Positions 28,656 through 38,032 of a DNA stretch of 40,096 bases are shown here, one piece after another. Source of the DNA: a virus; the IMG/VR virus record IMGVR_UViG_3300049459_000138, positions 1-40,096 of that record; one strand, written 5' to 3'. Position numbers and translations under genes: made by a program. Positions within the stretch are counted from its first letter, which is position 1; every line of letters starts with the position of its first letter. The notes beneath the pieces are model-generated. The model ran no database searches. It was not told the DNA's origin and saw only the letters and a program-made list of their open reading frames with translations.

Positions 28656-31544
28656 ATGGCTTCGTCACTGGGAACGCTGACGCTCGATTTGATCGCTAGA
28701 ATCGGCGGTTTCACCGGGCCTCTTGATAAAGCCGAAGTGGCAGCTCGGAAGTCAGGAAAAGGAATTGCTGACTCGGCTAACATGGCCTCGCTTGCTTGGA
28801 GCGCCTTGGGCGAGGTGGTTGCAGGTGCTATCGCCGGTTTCTCGGTTGGCGCAGTGCTCACCAGCTTCATCGCCGAGACTCGTGATGCTGAGAAAGAGCA
28901 GGCGCAGCTCGCGGCCGTGCTGAAGTCCACCGGTGAATCGGCGGGCTTCAGTCGCGACCAGCTCAACGAAATGGCAGATGCCATGGAGAAGGCCACTACC
29001 TTCTCCGGTGGTGATATCAACCAGGCACAGACAGCGCTTCTTGCCTTCACTGGCGTTGTGGGCACTCAGTTCACCCGGGCGCTACAGGCTGCTGCCGATA
29101 TGGCTGCCCGCACAGGCACCACCGTGCAGCAGGCTGCCGAAACTATTGGTCGCGCACTTGATGTTCCCAGCGAAGGGCTGACATCTTTGGGTAAACAGGG
29201 CTTCAGGTTTACCGAAGATCAAAAGAAACTCGTCGAGTCCATGGAGTCTGTGGGAGACGTGGCTGGCGCCCAGGGCATCATTCTCAATGCGCTGGTGGAG
29301 TCCTACGGTGGCGCCGCTGCTGCTGCCCGTGACACCTTTGGAGGCTCTCTTCTTGCGCTAGGCAATACCGTGGCAGGCCTGCTGACTGGCGAGGGCAGCC
29401 TGGATGATGCCAAAGCTACTATTGAGGAAGTGAATACTGCTCTAGGCTCTCCAGTAGCGAGGGAAGCGATAGGAGCAGTTGGTCAAGCTGCAACAGTTTT
29501 AGCTGTGGTGCTTGCAACTCGGCTCGCAGCAAGCGCCGTTGGTACTGCATTCGCTTTTGCAGCGGCACAAGTTGAGGCTGTTCGGTATCAGCTGGCTCTG
29601 GCTCGAATGGCTGGAGTTGCGCCAGCAACAGCAACCGGACTAGTGGGAGTTGGAGTTGCTGCGCGTGGCGCATCGGCAGCTATGGCCTTGCTTGGTGGGC
29701 CTGCTGGACTAGTGCTCCTGGCGGTGAGTGCTCTTGGCTATTTCGCTATCAGTGGTAAGGAGGCTTCAGAGTCGGCTACCTCGCTGACAAACAAGATCGA
29801 CTACTTGAATAAGTCGTTCGACGGGCTCTCCAAAAGCCAAGCAGCCGCAGCGTTGCAGGGCATTAACAAAGATCTGATAGATTCCCAGTTGCTCGCTATA
29901 GATGCGGAGAGCGCTGTTTCACAGTACCAACGATTGCTGCGCGATCATCCAAATGACGCTCGTCAGCGTGAGTGGAACGAATCGCTGATCACCGCTCAGG
30001 GCGAACTGGATACCGCGCGCCAAAAGGTTGAGGCCTTCGGCGCGCAGATCAATGTGCTGAACGGAATCCTTTCCGCTCCTGTGGTGGTTGAGCAATCGAA
30101 GGCGTTCAAGGACCTGGCCAAGACACTCGACGAGCAGATATTGCTCTCGGGCAAAAAGACGAACGCCGATAAGCTTGCGGCTCGCATAGGGGCAGGTCTT
30201 GTCACCGGCCTGAAAGAGGGCGAGGGCGAGTTGCTGGTAGCCAAGGCGAAAACCTTGGACGCAAGCGAAGCGGCTATTGAAGCAGAGAAGAAAAGCGCAG
30301 CGGCTTCGAAACAGGCCGCTACAGCCGCAGCCACTGCTGCGACAGCACTGACCAAACGAGGTGAGGATGCTATCACCGAGTACCTGCGCCAGATCGAGTT
30401 GATCAACACAAGCACTGACGCCAGAAAAGACGCGACCGAAGCCACGAAGCTCCAGTTTGAACTGGAGTCAGGAAAGCTCACCAATCTAAGCAATCAGCAG
30501 AAAGAGCGCTTAAAAGGGCTCGCCGAAGAACTGGATAAGCGCAAGCTACTAAAGCAATCGAATGAAGATGACGGCAACGTCCAGAAGTTTCAGAGCAGCG
30601 TCGATCATCAGCTGACAATTGACCAGCGAGCTCTGGACGCGCCATTCCTCAATGCTTATGACACCGACGAGACCAAGCTACGTGCTCTGGAGATGCTCGG
30701 TATCGAGCAGGACTATCAAGACAAGCTTGAGGATTTACGTCAGCGGCACGAAGACAAGGACATCACCGATTCTGTATACGAGCGCGAGACCAAAATCCTT
30801 GATGAGGCGCTGAAAACGCGCCTCGAAAAACAAGAGAAGTACTACGGGCGGCTCGATGAGCTACAGAAAAACGGCACAGCGGGACTTATCAGTGGTTTCT
30901 CCACTCAAGCCCAAGCCAGCATGGACCTTTACGGCACCATGAAGAGTGTGGGCGCAGAGACTTTTCACGATCTCACCGATGCCATTACGGACTGGGCGGA
31001 AACTGGCAAGCTCGATGCCCAGGGATTGGCATCCAGTTTTATCCAGTCAGTGGGCCATGCGCTGCTTTCCTATGCTGCTGCACAGGTGGCGATGGCAGGT
31101 CTCAGCGCATTCAGCGCCATGATCGGTATTCCATTCGTTGGGCCCGTTGTAGCACCCGGTGCGGCGATCGCAGCGACTGCCGCAGCGGGAGTGATGATGA
31201 CGGCAGTAGGATCTGCGCTGGACGGTCAGGCACACGACGGTATCGATTACGTTCCGGCGGATGGTACCTGGAACCTCAAGAAGGGTGAGCGGGTTACAAC
31301 GTCTCAGACCAGTGCAAAGCTGGACAGGACGCTCGACCAGGTGAGCAAGGAGCGCAGCAACAATGGCCCGTCAGCGGCCCCCGTCATCAACCTGATCGAG
31401 GATGCCAGCCGAGCCGGCAAGGTCAATCGCCGCCAGATCAATCGTCAGGACGTTATTGATATCTACATCTCTGACATTCAGGCCGAGGGCGATATTCACC
31501 AAGCCGGCCAGCAAAAGTACGGCTGGACATCTCAAGGCAGCTGA
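28656..31544 (+). CDS. Tape measure protein
   Basis: At 962 residues it is the second-longest product and sets tail length; at about 0.15 nm per residue this suggests a tail near 145 nm. The N-terminal region has the lambda H-type text (LKSTGESAGFSRDQLNEMAD, RALDVPSEGLTSLGKQGFRF, LVESYGGAAAAARDTFGGSL). Hydrophobic segments occur near residues 285-370 and 800-850, and long coiled coils between about 540 and 720. The conserved C-terminus includes DGIDYVPADGTWNLKKGERV. GGAG six bases upstream supports the start. Confidence 0.95.
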   Translation: MASSLGTLTLDLIARIGGFTGPLDKAEVAARKSGKGIADSANMASLAWSALGEVVAGAIAGFSVGAVLTSFIAETRDAEKEQAQLAAVLKSTGESAGFSRDQLNEMADAMEKATTFSGGDINQAQTALLAFTGVVGTQFTRALQAAADMAARTGTTVQQAAETIGRALDVPSEGLTSLGKQGFRFTEDQKKLVESMESVGDVAGAQGIILNALVESYGGAAAAARDTFGGSLLALGNTVAGLLTGEGSLDDAKATIEEVNTALGSPVAREAIGAVGQAATVLAVVLATRLAASAVGTAFAFAAAQVEAVRYQLALARMAGVAPATATGLVGVGVAARGASAAMALLGGPAGLVLLAVSALGYFAISGKEASESATSLTNKIDYLNKSFDGLSKSQAAAALQGINKDLIDSQLLAIDAESAVSQYQRLLRDHPNDARQREWNESLITAQGELDTARQKVEAFGAQINVLNGILSAPVVVEQSKAFKDLAKTLDEQILLSGKKTNADKLAARIGAGLVTGLKEGEGELLVAKAKTLDASEAAIEAEKKSAAASKQAATAAATAATALTKRGEDAITEYLRQIELINTSTDARKDATEATKLQFELESGKLTNLSNQQKERLKGLAEELDKRKLLKQSNEDDGNVQKFQSSVDHQLTIDQRALDAPFLNAYDTDETKLRALEMLGIEQDYQDKLEDLRQRHEDKDITDSVYERETKILDEALKTRLEKQEKYYGRLDELQKNGTAGLISGFSTQAQASMDLYGTMKSVGAETFHDLTDAITDWAETGKLDAQGLASSFIQSVGHALLSYAAAQVAMAGLSAFSAMIGIPFVGPVVAPGAAIAATAAAGVMMTAVGSALDGQAHDGIDYVPADGTWNLKKGERVTTSQTSAKLDRTLDQVSKERSNNGPSAAPVINLIEDASRAGKVNRRQINRQDVIDIYISDIQAEGDIHQAGQQKYGWTSQGS

Positions 31545-31559
31545 GCAGTGGAGTAACGC

Positions 31560-32042
31560 ATGAGCAACCCGATCAACATCTGCTACGCCTCGGGTGGGTC
31601 GTTGCCGATCAATACCATTGAGGCGACCTGTGACATCTGGCCTGCCCCGATTCTGATCTGTGACGGCTACGAGGATCGCGTCTGCGGTACCGAAGATTCG
31701 CGGACGCTCGTCTTTACCGCTATGGCCTATGAGCAGGGCCTGCCCAATCAGGATAACAGCGCCTTCCAGAACTTGATCATCGCCCTGGATAACACGTCAG
31801 GCGAGGTGCAGATCCAGATTGAGAAGGCCAAGGCGGCGAGTGCTCGCGTGGTGCTGACCTGCCGGCGCTACTTGGAGAACGACCTGACCTATCCGGCTGA
31901 GCACTACCGCATGTCGCTGCTGAGTCGGCGGTACGAAGGAGTCACTGCGACCCTGACCTGCGGCCTGTTCGACCTGCTCGGCACAGCGTTCCCGCGCGAG
32001 CAACTGACCACCAGTGTCGCCCCTGGGTTGCTCTACATATGA
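31560..32042 (+). CDS. Tail tip protein, DUF1833 family
   Basis: The 160-residue protein fits DUF1833: IEATCDIWPAPILICDGYED, ETD-like FTAMAYEQGLPNQDNSAFQN, and the late segment YEGVTATLTCGLFDLLGTAF. Its place between tape measure and the NlpC/P60 protein corresponds to the lambda M/L region, so it is probably part of the distal tail complex. GGAG six bases upstream supports the start. The end overlaps the next ATG (ATGA). Confidence 0.88.
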   Translation: MSNPINICYASGGSLPINTIEATCDIWPAPILICDGYEDRVCGTEDSRTLVFTAMAYEQGLPNQDNSAFQNLIIALDNTSGEVQIQIEKAKAASARVVLTCRRYLENDLTYPAEHYRMSLLSRRYEGVTATLTCGLFDLLGTAFPREQLTTSVAPGLLYI

Positions 32043-32422
32043 GCCCGCTCAGTCGATACCTGTCAGCCCCCTACAAAGACGGCGCGCGCGGACCGCTGGC
32101 CTACGACTGCTACGGGCTGGCCATTGCTGTGCGGCATGAGGTGTTCGGCCTGCCGTTGCTGCCCTCGCTGGGTGGCGTAGGGCGGGACAAGCTGCGCGCG
32201 AACACCCTGGCTTACCGAGAACTCAAGATCGGCCTGGAAGAATGCTCGCCAGAGCCTGGAGCCATCGCGGCAGTCTTCAAGGGCGAGCTGATGGCGCACG
32301 TCGGCGTGGTCGTTCATCTTGACGGGCAACTGAAGGTGCTCGACACCAACCCGGGCGGCCCACGCATTCGCCCCGTGCGCGACTTCGAGTCGGCCTATCA
32401 ACGAGTGGTGTATTACCGATGA
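32039..32422 (+). CDS. NlpC/P60-like tail peptidase (lambda K-like)
   Basis: The 127-residue protein has the papain-like NlpC/P60 pattern: YDCYGLAI with C24, MAHVGVVVHLDG with H87, and LDTNPGG (D102) as the likely third residue. In siphoviruses this tail-tip enzyme cuts peptidoglycan cross-links during DNA entry or helps tail assembly. It is short, lacking the N-terminal Mov34 domain of lambda K. It overlaps both neighbours by four bases. Confidence 0.88.
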   Translation: MSPLSRYLSAPYKDGARGPLAYDCYGLAIAVRHEVFGLPLLPSLGGVGRDKLRANTLAYRELKIGLEECSPEPGAIAAVFKGELMAHVGVVVHLDGQLKVLDTNPGGPRIRPVRDFESAYQRVVYYR

Positions 32423-35400
32423 TCGAATTTTTTGCGAATAAGCTGGCCGGCTGCCAGCCGCTCGCCACCTTTACCACCCGCGAGCGGATGACAATCGAGG
32501 CGTGGATCCAGCAGCAGACAGCGGAGTATCAGCGCTCGCCCGAGCAGCCAATCAGTGTGGCGATCAATGACGAACTGATCTGCCCGACACTCTGGCACAA
32601 GGTCAAATTCAAACCGTCCGATCACGTCCAAATTTGGCGCGAGCCGAAGGGGCTGGCGGCAGTCGGCTGGGGCCTGCTCGCCATTGCGGCGGCGGTGGTC
32701 GTCAGCAAAGTTCTGGCGCCAAAGATGCCCGGCATGCCGAATAATTCTGGCGTAGCTCAGGGCAACCCACTCGACGAAGCCAGTGCCAAGGGCAACAAGG
32801 TCAAGCTGGGCGACCCCATCCGAACCTTGGCTGGCCTGCAGAAGTTTTACCCGTCCTACCTGGCTGAGCCGCGCACCTATTTCGCCAGTCCGCGTGAGCA
32901 GTGGGTGGAGATGCTGCTCTACATTACTACCGGCAGTGTGTGGGTTGAGCCCAGTGATATTTCGGTGGGTGAGACGCCAATTATTTCGCTCGGAGCGGAT
33001 GCCAGTTACACCATCTTTCCGCCGGGCGCCGACGTCACCGGTCACCCTGCGTCGATGCTTTGGTACAACGCGCCAGAGGTGGGCTCCAGTTCCAGTGGCT
33101 CGGCAGGCTTGGACCTGACCATTGCCAATCCGCTGACCCCATCATCGAGTGCGGCGGCCTATCAGTTTAATGGCGTGACGATCGCCATCCCGACTGGCGC
33201 CGGCTCATTCCCGACCGACTGGTCGACAGGGTTGGTGATTCGCGTGCTGTCGCCGTATCTGTACAACGTGGTCGACGGCGGCTCAGGCCGTGACATCGTT
33301 CGCGGTCCACTGGAAATGCTTGACCCATCCCCGGGTAAGCTGATCGAAATCAGCGGCGACAATGCCGGACTGTACGTCGTCAACTCCTACACGCCATATG
33401 CACCGGCCATTCCGCCATCTCCCGGGACTGCCTCGACCATTCTCGGCTCGAGTATTCCGGCGCGTTACGACTACGACGTCACACCGCTGACCTTTACCGT
33501 CACGCTCGGGACTACGCCGTATTCGGTCGCGCTGACCGCGGCCACCACTGACCTCGCTGGCCTGATCTCGGCGATCAATACTACGAAGGGTTCGGCGCCA
33601 TTCCTGGCCAGCGCCTCGTCGGGCAAGGTTCTGATCACCGAAATCGGCCTATTCTCGGGCCTGGTGCTAGTGTCATCCGGCGGAGCCGACGTACTGGGCT
33701 CCAGTCCGGTCAATACCACTGGCACGGCTGCCAGCGCCGGTACGCCGGAGCAACTGGCCGAAATGACCCTCGACTACGACGGCGGATCGCCGGCGAGTGG
33801 TTTGGCCATCGGCGCCAGTTTCTCCACGATTGGTCCGCGCGGCCTGCGCTATCGCATCACTGCCTTTAGTGCCGATCTGATGCTGGTGGACCGGCTGACG
33901 TCTTCTGGCTCAGTCGATGAAAGCTGGCCCGGGTTTGTGTTCAACGAAACCGTCAACGGCCTGATCACCCTGGATCCTTCCAACCTTGAAGGCGGTTACC
34001 GTGGCCCGATCGCCTGCTGCCCGAAAGGCGAACTGGTCACGCATATCGAATATACGGTATTTGCTCAGAATGGAATCATCGGTCTAGGACGCAAAGGTGA
34101 TACCTATACGGTACCGACTGCGCATGTCTTTGAGTACCGAGACATGGACGTTTCCGGAGCCTGGACGGTGCTGCCGCAATCGTTGTCCGGGAACACTCGC
34201 GACTCGCTCGGTTTCACCTTCCGCCATGCGTTGCCGTACCCGATGCGTCCCGAGGCGAGGATCAAGCGCCTACCCAAGGTGGGCGGGGAAAACTCCTCCG
34301 AGGTCAATGACGACATGTCCTGGTACAGCCTGCGTGGGCTGCGCCAGAATCGGCCAACCAGTTACCCGGGAATGACCACGATTGCCTTGCAGATCCGCGG
34401 CGGCGACCGGCTGTCCGCGCAATCGGAAAGCCAGGTCAATCTGATCGGCTGCCGCGTGCTGCCGGTCTACACCGGGGGCGCCTGGACCGCGCCGACCCTG
34501 ACGCGCGGGATCGTGCCGTGGTGCCTGCATGTACTGAAGTCGCTTGGCTACACCGATGCCGATATCGATCTGCCCGAGTGGGACCGCTACCACACGATCT
34601 TCGAGTCTGAAGGGCAGTATTATGACGAGGTGATCGATGACACCAGCACGGCCAAGGACCGTCTCAACAATGCGCTGGCCTGCGGCTATGCCGAACTGAC
34701 CATCAAGAATGGCCTAGTCAGCTTGGTACGGGACGAGCCGCGCGCTGCGTTCGACATCACTTACGGCCCGAAAACGCAGACCTACTCACCGCAGAACATG
34801 ACCAAGGGGCTGAAGATTGAAGGACCGCTGCCATCTATCAACGATTTCGACGGGGTCGACGTTGAGTACTACTCGGCACTGACCTGGGCCTGGGAAACGG
34901 TTCCGTGTCGCTGGCCGGGTGACGCCGGATCTAAAGTGGAGAAGGTCAAGCTGCCAGGTGTCGGCGATCGTAATCGCGCTTACCGCTTCGGTATGCGTCG
35001 TCGCGGTCACCAACTGTTCCGCCAGGACACCTACACCTGGGAAACCGAACTCGCCGGCATGAACTCGGGCTACCTGAGTTTCTGCGCGGTGGCCAGTGAC
35101 ACTCCCGGGTTGTGCCAAAGCGCGCAGCTGCGCAGCGTCACGGCGGTCAGCGGCGGCTTCCTGCTGGAATCGACCGAACCCATCGACTGGTCAGCGCCCG
35201 AGGCCTACCGGATTGGTATCAGCCGTCCCGATGGCTCTCTCTCTGGGCCTTTCCCGGTCACTGCGATTGACGAATACCACATGCAGATCGGCGACCTGGA
35301 TTTCGTACCGGACACCAGTTTGACCCTGGAGCTGCCTCAGTTGCTGGTCGGCCCGGAAAGCAAGTGGGCGTATCCGGTCCTAGTCAACAGCTCATCTCCA

Positions 35401-35481
35401 TCCAACGGCAACGTGGCAATGAAGGGCATGCCCTACGACGCCCGCGTTTACACTTACGACGGCAGCACGGCTCCTGTTTGA
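32419..35481 (+). CDS. Central tail tip / host specificity protein (TipJ-like)
   Basis: At 1020 residues this is the longest product. A hydrophobic segment, GLLAIAAAVVVSKVLAP (about 88-105), follows an N-terminal ubiquitin-like region, as in the lambda I/J and TipJ families. GNPLDEASAKGNKVKLGDPI and EALRGLRQNRPTSYPG-like text (SLRGLRQNRPTSYPGMTT) mark the hub domains. The middle (about 220-450) holds Gly/Ser/Thr-rich repeats probably forming inserted beta domains. The C-terminal half contains tail-hub domains with RAYRFGMRRRGHQLFRQDTY. It forms the tip complex beneath the tape measure and carries the fibre. Confidence 0.88.
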   Translation: MIEFFANKLAGCQPLATFTTRERMTIEAWIQQQTAEYQRSPEQPISVAINDELICPTLWHKVKFKPSDHVQIWREPKGLAAVGWGLLAIAAAVVVSKVLAPKMPGMPNNSGVAQGNPLDEASAKGNKVKLGDPIRTLAGLQKFYPSYLAEPRTYFASPREQWVEMLLYITTGSVWVEPSDISVGETPIISLGADASYTIFPPGADVTGHPASMLWYNAPEVGSSSSGSAGLDLTIANPLTPSSSAAAYQFNGVTIAIPTGAGSFPTDWSTGLVIRVLSPYLYNVVDGGSGRDIVRGPLEMLDPSPGKLIEISGDNAGLYVVNSYTPYAPAIPPSPGTASTILGSSIPARYDYDVTPLTFTVTLGTTPYSVALTAATTDLAGLISAINTTKGSAPFLASASSGKVLITEIGLFSGLVLVSSGGADVLGSSPVNTTGTAASAGTPEQLAEMTLDYDGGSPASGLAIGASFSTIGPRGLRYRITAFSADLMLVDRLTSSGSVDESWPGFVFNETVNGLITLDPSNLEGGYRGPIACCPKGELVTHIEYTVFAQNGIIGLGRKGDTYTVPTAHVFEYRDMDVSGAWTVLPQSLSGNTRDSLGFTFRHALPYPMRPEARIKRLPKVGGENSSEVNDDMSWYSLRGLRQNRPTSYPGMTTIALQIRGGDRLSAQSESQVNLIGCRVLPVYTGGAWTAPTLTRGIVPWCLHVLKSLGYTDADIDLPEWDRYHTIFESEGQYYDEVIDDTSTAKDRLNNALACGYAELTIKNGLVSLVRDEPRAAFDITYGPKTQTYSPQNMTKGLKIEGPLPSINDFDGVDVEYYSALTWAWETVPCRWPGDAGSKVEKVKLPGVGDRNRAYRFGMRRRGHQLFRQDTYTWETELAGMNSGYLSFCAVASDTPGLCQSAQLRSVTAVSGGFLLESTEPIDWSAPEAYRIGISRPDGSLSGPFPVTAIDEYHMQIGDLDFVPDTSLTLELPQLLVGPESKWAYPVLVNSSSPSNGNVAMKGMPYDARVYTYDGSTAPV

Positions 35482-35514
35482 TATAGGAGCTTCTGACAAA
35501 AGGACAACGAGCTA

Positions 35515-35991
35515 ATGCTCACATTTCCTGACACCCTGCCGCTGCCATTGCGTGAAGGTTACGGCTTCAATCCGGTCAGTCCGATTGCCCGATCACAGTT
35601 TGTAAGCGGAAGGGCGATTCAGCGCATCAGGTTCCGAAGCTTTCCCACAGCAGTCACCCTGACCTGGGTGCTGGATGCGAAACAGGCCAGGCTGTTTCAG
35701 GGCTGGTTCAAATGGGGAGTCGGGTACATCGACTGGTTCATGTGCCCGATCAAAAGCCCCATGGGGCTGACACCGACCCGGGTTCGCTTCACCGACATCT
35801 ACAGCGGACCGGAACTGGTCGGCGTGGATCACTGGCGCTTTTCGGTGCCGGCTGAGCTGTTCGAAATACCGATTGTTGATGAGGCCGAGTTCACTGGTCT
35901 GCTGGCCGGCCTGGACCTGACGGTCATGAATGCCGAGCTACGAGAGCAGCTTGAGGACTGGTACACGAAGAGCTGGCCAAGCGCCCTGTAA
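35515..35991 (+). CDS. Conserved tail-region protein (158 aa)
   Basis: The protein begins MLTFPDTLPLPLREGYGFNP and has beta-rich text with FKWGVGYIDWFMCPIKSP and WRFSVPAELFEIPIVDEAEF. It is conserved after the TipJ gene in Pseudomonas prophages as I remember them, without assigned function; a minor tail tip or fibre attachment protein is likely. AGGA lies thirteen bases before the ATG, so the ribosome site is weak. Confidence 0.7.
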   Translation: MLTFPDTLPLPLREGYGFNPVSPIARSQFVSGRAIQRIRFRSFPTAVTLTWVLDAKQARLFQGWFKWGVGYIDWFMCPIKSPMGLTPTRVRFTDIYSGPELVGVDHWRFSVPAELFEIPIVDEAEFTGLLAGLDLTVMNAELREQLEDWYTKSWPSAL

Positions 35992-36014
35992 GCCAACTTA
36001 ACCACCTACTTTCG

Positions 36015-36033
36015 AGCCCGCCCTGTGCGGGCT
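36015..36033 (+). terminator. Weak hairpin before the fibre gene
   Basis: AGCCCGC and GCGGGCT form the same stem, with nearly the same five-base loop, as the terminator at 26838, but only TATGC follows. It is probably a weak terminator or attenuator ahead of the fibre gene. Confidence 0.55.
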
Positions 36034-36056
36034 TATGCATTTATAGAGGACTTGAA

Positions 36057-38018
36057 ATGAGCGGAGCTGAATCTCTCCAGCTTTTTGAAGAGTTGGTGAA
36101 TAGCGGTAATGAGTTATTCCTGTCAGATAACGATTACGTCGTTATCAAAGGGGTGACAAAGCCCACCCTGAAAAAAGTCTATGCCGAATTTTTGTCGAGC
36201 CTACATACATATCCGACGATTGCGCAGGGTTTAACGGCGACCAGTGGAACAGGCACAAATAACCGGTTCTTCACTGTTCCAGGGGCAGGTGCCGATTATG
36301 AGGTTCGATACCGAAACGAGTCCGGTGTTGCTGTAGAGGTGGGTCGCTATCCGAGTGCGGAGCGTGTGGAGGGGCTGAATAGCTACATCGAAGGGATTGC
36401 TGGTGTGAGCCCTGTATCGGTTCCCCAGCTTTTTGAAAGCCTGGATGACAGTATTCCGCAAGCCATGATTCTAACGCCTGAGCGCGGCATTCTGGCGCGG
36501 TTTCCAGATCCCCGAGTCAACGACCTGCAGAGCACCTCCATGAGAAGTGGCGTGTACGAAACCTTGGACGAAATAGGTGAGGGTGAGGTGTGGATCCGTG
36601 ATGCGGACGGGAAGATTATTGCCCGGCTGGCATCGGCATCAATTGCGACGGTGGTGGCTGCACTCTCAGCATCCACAACCCTGCTCGAAGGGACGGCGGT
36701 CAAGAGCGAGTTTTACGAGACGCTCGACCCGAGTGCCGACATCCTGATTCTGGACGGCAGCGGCAAGGTCCTGGGATCGGTGGCATCCATCGCCCCAATA
36801 GCCGCTGAGCTGACTTTGGCTGCCGGGGCTCAGCCGTCGCTGAGTGGCCGACTTGGCAAGGGCCTGACCCCATATGGGGACGTGCTGGGGACCTACGCCA
36901 ATCGCTGGTCTGTACGCGATGCCCGTATGCGCCTGGAGAGGCTGGAAGCCGGTGAGTCAGTGCAATGGGTGATTGCGCTGCTCGGTGACAGCTACTCCAA
37001 CGACCGCAGCTACTACTCGCAGACGTTGGCGAAGCGTTTGCAAGACCATTACGGGATGGCGGGTGTGGGCTGGGTAGGCTTTGGCTGGTACAGCTCGCCC
37101 GTGTCGGGGACCTGGACTGCCGTTCTGCAACCGGTCGGCATCTCGGGCGCTGTGCGGGCGGACCTTGCCCCAATCTGTCAAGTGATTGGAACCTGGACCT
37201 GTGCCTATAACTCGGCGGCCAGCAACATGCCCGCGCTGTACAAGGTCACCTCGTCGACGCCTGAGGACTACGTACGGTTCAGTGTACCGCCGGCTGGCGG
37301 TGCCTATGCCAACAGCTGCCGATTGTTCTACAGCGGCGACGGCACCGGAGTGATTGCCGTCAGTTGGGATGATGGCCTGACCTATGGTGCGAATATTGCC
37401 TTGGCCACTGTGGGGGCCGACAACGTTGCGCTCGCGGGTGTTCCTGCTGCTGGGTGTGTAGCACGCCTCAAGGTGGTGTCTGGCAACGTGGGGATCGGTG
37501 GGGTGGATCTTCAAAGTACCGCGCCAGGCGTTCGCGTTCACAAGCTGGGCAGCTCTGGCGCCCGCTCGGTTCAATGGGCCGCAGTGGGTAGTCCTTGGCG
37601 TGCGCAGATGCTCGCGCTGGGCAGTCATTGTCACCAGGTGATGTTGGCCACGAATGACCAGACGGACTCAAATCCGCCGTTGATGGTCGCGGGCAATTTA
37701 TCGACCATCTTCGCCAACCTGTTCGCGGTGCTCCCTTACAGCGACAAGGTTATCGCCATGCCCGCAGAAAACCAACGAACCACCAACACGGTGGGCATGC
37801 CGTTGTATGCCCGGGCTGCACGGGAGTTCGCGGTGCCCAACGATATAGGCTTTGTCGATCTGCAGTACGTTTTTGGATCGCCAGCCAACTTCGCATCTGA
37901 CTACGCGGCGAGTAATCCGGCGCGCCCCTGGTATGGCACTGACCTGATTCATCCAGCAGGACCAACCGGTGGCCGCGCCATCGCGAATGCGCTGTTCAAC
38001 TTTTACACAAAGTCTTAA
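36057..38018 (+). CDS. Tail fibre/spike with SGNH esterase domain
   Basis: The 653-residue protein should bind and modify the host surface. The N-terminal 120 residues resemble fibre attachment regions. Three degenerate repeats with YETLD and DxxGK cores span about 125-242. From about residue 300 an SGNH/GDSL hydrolase follows: LLGDSYSND with S312, an ATND block with N533, and TDLIHPAG with D629 and H632. A beta-rich insert (about 350-490), perhaps a carbohydrate-binding module, splits the hydrolase. Such enzymes usually remove acetyl groups from O-antigen or exopolysaccharide; the true substrate is unknown. Confidence 0.85.
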   Translation: MSGAESLQLFEELVNSGNELFLSDNDYVVIKGVTKPTLKKVYAEFLSSLHTYPTIAQGLTATSGTGTNNRFFTVPGAGADYEVRYRNESGVAVEVGRYPSAERVEGLNSYIEGIAGVSPVSVPQLFESLDDSIPQAMILTPERGILARFPDPRVNDLQSTSMRSGVYETLDEIGEGEVWIRDADGKIIARLASASIATVVAALSASTTLLEGTAVKSEFYETLDPSADILILDGSGKVLGSVASIAPIAAELTLAAGAQPSLSGRLGKGLTPYGDVLGTYANRWSVRDARMRLERLEAGESVQWVIALLGDSYSNDRSYYSQTLAKRLQDHYGMAGVGWVGFGWYSSPVSGTWTAVLQPVGISGAVRADLAPICQVIGTWTCAYNSAASNMPALYKVTSSTPEDYVRFSVPPAGGAYANSCRLFYSGDGTGVIAVSWDDGLTYGANIALATVGADNVALAGVPAAGCVARLKVVSGNVGIGGVDLQSTAPGVRVHKLGSSGARSVQWAAVGSPWRAQMLALGSHCHQVMLATNDQTDSNPPLMVAGNLSTIFANLFAVLPYSDKVIAMPAENQRTTNTVGMPLYARAAREFAVPNDIGFVDLQYVFGSPANFASDYAASNPARPWYGTDLIHPAGPTGGRAIANALFNFYTKS

Positions 38019-38032
38019 TCAGGAGTCTAAAC

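Noticed and set aside
36957-37634. 225-codon antisense frame opposite the fibre gene
   Set aside because: It is overlapped completely by the SGNH domain coding sequence and has no start signal.
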